From positions 1 to 8,490 of the forward strand of contig CALBWZ010000021.1 of NCBI GenBank assembly GCA_937893415.1: a stretch of 8,490 nt of DNA, given 5' to 3'. Positions 6,752 through 8,490 of this stretch are shown piece after piece (within the stretch, counting starts at the first letter, position 1; every line of letters begins with the position of its first letter). Source of the DNA: an uncultured Comamonadaceae bacterium. Lineage in GTDB: Bacteria; Pseudomonadota; Gammaproteobacteria; Burkholderiales; Burkholderiaceae_C. Both the position numbers and the translations under genes were made by a program. Below the pieces are notes generated by a model that searched no databases, was not told where the DNA came from, and saw nothing but the letters and a program-made list of their open reading frames with translations.

Positions 6752-8490
6752 TTAGGCCAGTGCACGCTTGATATGTTCCAACACGTCTTTGGCGCTGGCT
6801 GGAATAGGCGTGCCGGGGCCGTAAATACCCTTCACACCAGTCTCATACAAAAAGTCGTAGTCTTTGCGCGGAATAACACCCCCCACAAACACAATGATAT
6901 CGTCTGCGCCTTGGCGCTTGAGTTCGGCAATGATGGCCGGCACCAAGGTCTTATGACCAGCGGCCAGCGTAGACACGCCCAGTGCGTGGACGTCGTTCTC
7001 AATGGCTTGGCGCGCGCACTCTTCAGGTGTTTGAAACAACGGCCCCATGTCCACGTCAAAGCCTAGGTCTGCGAAAGCAGTAGCCACCACTTTGGCCCCA
7101 CGGTCATGCCCGTCTTGACCCAACTTGGCGATCATCACACGCGGACGACGGCCATGGTCTATGCCGAATTGGTTGATTTCCACCTTCAAAGCATCCCAGC
7201 CTTCAGCCGAGTCATAAGCCGCAGCATACACACCCGTCACTTTTTGCGTATCCGCGCGGTGACGGCCATACACGTCCTCTAGGGCATCGCTCACCTCACC
7301 AACAGTGGCGCGCAAACGCATGGCGTCAATCGCAAGGGCCAGCAAGTTGCCCTCACCATTGTCCGCAGCCTGTGTCAGCGCTGATAAGGCCACAGCAACT
7401 GCGGCGCTATCGCGCGTAGCTTTGATGATGTTGAGTTGCGCAATTTGCTGGTCACGCACCTTCACGTTGTCAATTTCAAACGTATCAACATCGTCTTCTG
7501 TTGCGAGCTTGTATTTGTTAACGCCCACAATCACGTCTTTGCCAGAGTCAATACGCGCCTGCTTTTCGGCTGCACTGGCTTCAATTTTGAGTTTGGCCCA
7601 GCCGCTGTCAACAGCTTTAATCATGCCGCCCATGGCATTCACTTCCTCAATGATGGCCCATGCTTTATCGGCCATTTGCTGGGTCAAGGACTCCATCATG
7701 TAAGAGCCAGCCCACGGGTCTACAACGCTGGTGATATGTGTTTCTTCTTGCAGAATAAGTTGGGTGTTGCGGGCAATCCGCGAGCTGAAGTCCGTGGGCA
7801 ACGCAATGGCCTCGTCAAAACTATTGGTATGCAGGCTTTGCGTGCCACCAAACACAGCGGCCATCGCTTCAACTGTCGTGCGTACCACGTTGTTATGGGG
7901 GTCTTGCTCGGTCAGCGACCATCCAGACGTTTGACTGTGCGTGCGCAGCATGAGACTTTTGGGGTTGACGGCACCAAAACCTTGCATGATGCGGCACCAC
8001 AGCAGCCTTGCTGCGCGCATTTTGGCAATTTCTAAATAGAAATTCATGCCCACGGCCCAAAAGAAACTTAAACGCGGCGAAAAGTCATCGACGTTCAAGC
8101 CTTTGGCAACAGCGGTCTTAACGTACTCGGCCCCATCAGCCAGTGTGAATGCCAACTCCAGTGCTTGGTTGGCACCTGCCTCTTGCATGTGGTAGCCAGA
8201 GATTGAAATCGAATTAAAGCGCGGCATCTGGGTGGCTGTGTGCTCAATGATGTCGCCAATGATGCGCATGCTGGGCTTGGGCGGATAAATGTAGGTGTTG
8301 CGCACCATGAATTCTTTAAGAATGTCATTTTGTATGGTGCCAGACAACTGCGCTTGGGACACGCCTTGCTCTTCACCCGCCACCACGAAGGCCGCCAACA
8401 CTGGCAGCACGGCACCATTCATGGTCATAGACACGCTGACGTTGGCCAGATCAATCCCCCCAAACAACACCTTCATGTCTTCAACACTGT
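6752..8490 (-). CDS. scpA: Methylmalonyl-CoA mutase, 5' end outside window
   Basis: This adenosylcobalamin-dependent mutase (also called mcm or mutB) rearranges (R)-methylmalonyl-CoA to succinyl-CoA. About 578 codons are visible; full-length single-chain enzymes have about 715-750 residues, so the first 140 or so lie past position 8490. The ATG at 8474-8476 is internal, because the frame continues upstream with SVED and the core motif [12 protein letters not shown] follows at once. The catalytic TIM-barrel region includes [11 protein letters not shown], containing the His that corresponds to a conserved active-site histidine. The C-terminal cobalamin-binding domain starts near the [17 protein letters not shown] region. 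Its DGHDRG (DxHxxG) motif carries the lower-ligand His at 7106-7108, indicating base-off/His-on B12 binding. GVSTLAAGH and FVGGVIP complete the B12 fold, and both domains are on one chain. It is the first visible gene of the propionyl-CoA cluster, next to its chaperone meaB. Isobutyryl-CoA mutase is less likely, as its substrate and B12 domains are usually on separate chains or fused to a GTPase. Confidence 0.96.
   Translation of the reverse strand, partial: SVEDMKVLFGGIDLANVSVSMTMNGAVLPVLAAFVVAGEEQGVSQAQLSGTIQNDILKEFMVRNTYIYPPKPSMRIIGDIIEHTATQMPRFNSISISGYHMQEAGANQALELAFTLADGAEYVKTAVAKGLNVDDFSPRLSFFWAVGMNFYLEIAKMRAARLLWCRIMQGFGAVNPKSLMLRTHSQTSGWSLTEQDPHNNVVRTTVEAMAAVFGGTQSLHTNSFDEAIALPTDFSSRIARNTQLILQEETHITSVVDPWAGSYMMESLTQQMADKAWAIIEEVNAMGGMIKAVDSGWAKLKIEASAAEKQARIDSGKDVIVGVNKYKLATEDDVDTFEIDNVKVRDQQIAQLNIIKATRDSAAVAVALSALTQAADNGEGNLLALAIDAMRLRATVGEVSDALEDVYGRHRADTQKVTGVYAAAYDSAEGWDALKVEINQFGIDHGRRPRVMIAKLGQDGHDRGAKVVATAFADLGFDVDMGPLFQTPEECARQAIENDVHALGVSTLAAGHKTLVPAIIAELKRQGADDIIVFVGGVIPRKDYDFLYETGVKGIYGPGTPIPASAKDVLEHIKRALA

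Noticed and set aside
7436..8035. Open + strand frame of 199 codons inside the mutase gene.
   Set aside because: It is antisense to conserved mutase sequence and lacks a ribosome site or recognisable domain.
8474..8476. ATG as a possible true start of the mutase.
   Set aside because: The frame is open through the window edge and the preceding codons give SVED, which continues the conserved mutase core; a start here would remove about 140 N-terminal residues.

Overview
The window looks like chromosomal DNA of a betaproteobacterium, most likely Burkholderiales and Comamonadaceae-like. The reasons are the soluble RsxB-type ferredoxin with a long charged C-terminal tail, the gene order of the propionyl-CoA cluster, and the overall protein flavour. 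The lineage is my inference from recognising these families. No database search was possible. No tRNA, rRNA, CRISPR array, insertion sequence, phage gene or B12 riboswitch was seen.

Layout: at the left edge, the 3' end of an rsxB/rnfB-like 2[4Fe-4S] ferredoxin gene runs on the + strand and ends at 415. All other genes are on the - strand. A NYN-domain protein gene (474-1379) converges on rsxB across a 58-bp gap that holds a weak hairpin and a T-run. Upstream of it, after 146 bp of non-coding DNA with an imperfect inverted repeat, comes a five-gene cluster read right to left. It consists of methylmalonyl-CoA mutase (5' end outside the window), the MeaB chaperone GTPase, propionyl-CoA carboxylase beta, propionyl-CoA carboxylase alpha, and a VOC protein resembling methylmalonyl-CoA epimerase. 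Gaps inside the cluster are only 10-38 bp, so it is probably one operon transcribed from beyond position 8490.

Together the cluster encodes a complete propionyl-CoA to succinyl-CoA route. PccA/PccB carboxylates propionyl-CoA to (S)-methylmalonyl-CoA, the epimerase gives the (R) isomer, B12-dependent mutase makes succinyl-CoA, and MeaB loads and protects the mutase. This route disposes of propionate, odd-chain fatty acid and branched-chain amino acid carbon into the TCA cycle.

This is mostly an ordinary metabolic region. I found no convincing undescribed system. The points most worth a second look are the altered first metal-ligand position in the epimerase, the modified acidic motif of the NYN protein, and the inverted repeat between them.
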